Source of the DNA: CAYYDH01 sp964470615
Lineage (GTDB): Bacteria > Patescibacteriota > Minisyncoccia > Minisyncoccales > GWA2-38-27
DNA: 5,439 nt
NCBI GenBank assembly: GCA_964470615.1
Contig: CAYYDH010000041.1
Location: forward strand, 1 to 5,439
Direction of reading: 5' to 3'
Shown: positions 4,254 to 5,439 of the stretch, piece by piece
How positions within the stretch are numbered: the stretch's first letter is position 1
Layout: every line of letters starts with the position of its first letter
Made by a program: the position numbers and the translations under genes
The notes under the pieces: generated by a model
Seen by the model: the letters and a program-made list of their open reading frames with translations, nothing else
What the model was told of the DNA's origin: nothing
Databases searched by the model: none

Positions 4254-5439
4254 AGATACATTTTATCGGCATAGGAGGAATCGGCGTTTCCGCTTTAACA
4301 CAATATTACTTGACCCGTGAAGGTTACAAGGTTTCGGGGTCAGATTTAGCATCTTCGGAAATAACCCGATTGCTTAAAGAAAAAGGCGCCAAGGTTTTTA
4401 TTGGCAAACATAAGCCCGGCAACTTGCCCGATGACGTCAACTTAGTTATTTACAGCCCAGCTGTTTTAGTGACAAACCCAGAGTTCAAAAAAGCTAAAAA
4501 GCTGGGGGTAAGGGTTATAAGTTATCCTGAGGCGTTGGGCGAACTAACTCGTCGCTATTTTACAATTGCCGTTTCCGGCACCCATGGCAAAAGTACAACT
4601 GCTTCAATGATTGCTCAGATTCTGATTAAGGCTGCTTTGGAGCCGACAGTTATTGTCGGTACGAAACTCAAAGAATTTGGAAACACTAATTTTTACGCCG
4701 GCAAAGGGAAGTTTTTAGTTATAGAGGCTGATGAGTGGCAAGCGTCTTTTCTAAAATACTGGCCGAAAGTGATTGTCCTGACCAATATTGAAAAAGAGCA
4801 CTTGGATTATTACAAGAACCTAGAGGATATTTTAAAAACCTTTAAAGAGTACATCGGCCATTTATCAAAAAAGGGCCTATTGATTGCTAATGCTGAGGAT
4901 GAAAACATCGCCAAGATTTTACCTTTGACAAAAACCTACAAAATTGAGAAATATTCATTAAAACAGAAAGAAGCAAAAAAGATTAAAAAAATATTACAGG
5001 TTCCGGGCAATCATAATGTTTCCAACGCTTTAGCTGCTTTGGTTGTAGCTAGGTCTCTTGGCGTGCCAGATGAGGTTTCTTTTAAGGCTCTTTCAGAGTT
5101 TAAGGGCACTTGGCGCCGATTTGAAGTTAAAAAAGGGGCAATAGATAGCAAACGCTTCACCATTATCAGCGATTACGGTCATCATCCTACCGAGATTGAA
5201 GCAACCCTTGCAGCGGTTCGGGAAAAGTTTCCTAATAAGAAAATCTGGTGCGTTTTTCAGCCTCACCAATATCAGCGCACCTTCTATTTATTCGACGATT
5301 TTGTTAAGGTTTTTTCCGAGGCGCTAACTGGGAAAAAGGAAATTTTAGAAAAAGCAATAATCACTGATATTTACAGTGTGGCAGGGCGTGAAAAAGCAGA
5401 GATAAAGAAAAAGGTTAATTCTAATAAGTTAGTCCAGGC
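4250..5439 (+). CDS. murC: UDP-N-acetylmuramate--L-alanine ligase, N-terminal 396 residues (partial, cut by right edge)
   Basis: MurC adds the first residue (L-alanine) of the peptidoglycan stem peptide to UDP-MurNAc in the cytoplasm, using ATP. Visible in order are the Rossmann-like UDP-binding start IHFIGIGGIGVSALT (3-17), the P-loop GTHGKSTT (110-117) and acidic Mg-site segment EADEWQASF (159-167). These are followed by TNIEKEHLDYY (178-188), PGNHNVSNALAA (252-263), TWRRFE (287-292), DYGHHPTEI (308-316) and PHQYQRT (338-344). DYGHHPTE and the GIGG start separate MurC from the paralogue Mpl and from MurD/E/F. All three Mur ligase domains are represented and the last is cut, with some 40-60 residues likely missing from a usual ~450. 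A departure from the common EADESDASF is the Trp-Gln pair at 163-164. ATG 4250 overlaps the thpR stop (ATGA), is the only sensible start and has no Shine-Dalgarno. It implies a peptidoglycan-making cell. Confidence 0.95.
   Translation, partial: MKIHFIGIGGIGVSALTQYYLTREGYKVSGSDLASSEITRLLKEKGAKVFIGKHKPGNLPDDVNLVIYSPAVLVTNPEFKKAKKLGVRVISYPEALGELTRRYFTIAVSGTHGKSTTASMIAQILIKAALEPTVIVGTKLKEFGNTNFYAGKGKFLVIEADEWQASFLKYWPKVIVLTNIEKEHLDYYKNLEDILKTFKEYIGHLSKKGLLIANAEDENIAKILPLTKTYKIEKYSLKQKEAKKIKKILQVPGNHNVSNALAALVVARSLGVPDEVSFKALSEFKGTWRRFEVKKGAIDSKRFTIISDYGHHPTEIEATLAAVREKFPNKKIWCVFQPHQYQRTFYLFDDFVKVFSEALTGKKEILEKAIITDIYSVAGREKAEIKKKVNSNKLVQ

Noticed and set aside
4250..5439. Mpl (UDP-MurNAc-tripeptide ligase) as an alternative to MurC
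   Set aside because: The DYGHHPTE motif and the IHFIGIGG start fit MurC. Mpl typically has an alternative DFAHHPT-type motif.
1..5439. CRISPR arrays, tRNA/rRNA genes, insertion sequences, riboswitches
   Set aside because: No direct-repeat array, cloverleaf, transposase or long untranslated leader is present. Nearly every base lies inside a well-supported gene.

Overview
The window is a gene-packed piece of a bacterial chromosome with moderate-to-low GC, no gap longer than about 40 bases between genes, and very weak Shine-Dalgarno signals. TGA is used as a stop codon (genes ending at 1987 and 4253), so the standard code applies and a UGA-recoding lineage is unlikely. Gene style, compact layout and protein flavour (small single-domain proteins, a stand-alone PolX-type HhH protein, a MurC with lineage-type substitutions) suggest a Patescibacteria/CPR organism. 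This is inference from general recognition, not a computed placement.

Minus strand, 3644 down to 1: six genes that read as one operon, joined by 4-base overlaps, 1-base gaps and one 11-base overlap. In transcription order they are a radical SAM enzyme of the AmmeMemoRadiSam type (2601-3644), a MEMO/LigB-like protein (1987-2604), a membrane-anchored class I methyltransferase resembling the FAM173 lysine methyltransferases (1439-1990), an AMMECR1-domain protein (916-1437), a helix-hairpin-helix protein with an unrecognised C-terminal half (249-914), and the 5' part of fmt, methionyl-tRNA formyltransferase (1-259, cut by the window edge).

Divergent control region, 3645-3683: 39 bases hold a perfect 9-bp inverted repeat whose two arms each read as an extended -10 promoter element (TGCTAAAAT), pointing outward toward the two flanking start codons. 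The spacing predicts leaderless or near-leaderless transcripts on both sides.

Plus strand, 3684 to the right edge: thpR (RNA 2',3'-cyclic phosphodiesterase, 2H family) overlapping by 4 bases the start of murC (UDP-N-acetylmuramate--L-alanine ligase, cut by the window edge after 396 residues).

The most interesting content is the complete AmmeMemoRadiSam trio (AMMECR1, MEMO and radical SAM), a widely conserved set whose reaction is, to my knowledge, not established. Here it is interrupted by a membrane-anchored FAM173-like methyltransferase. The methyltransferase is translationally coupled to the trio, making it a candidate fourth component. The other genes (fmt, thpR, murC) are translation, RNA and cell-wall housekeeping functions.
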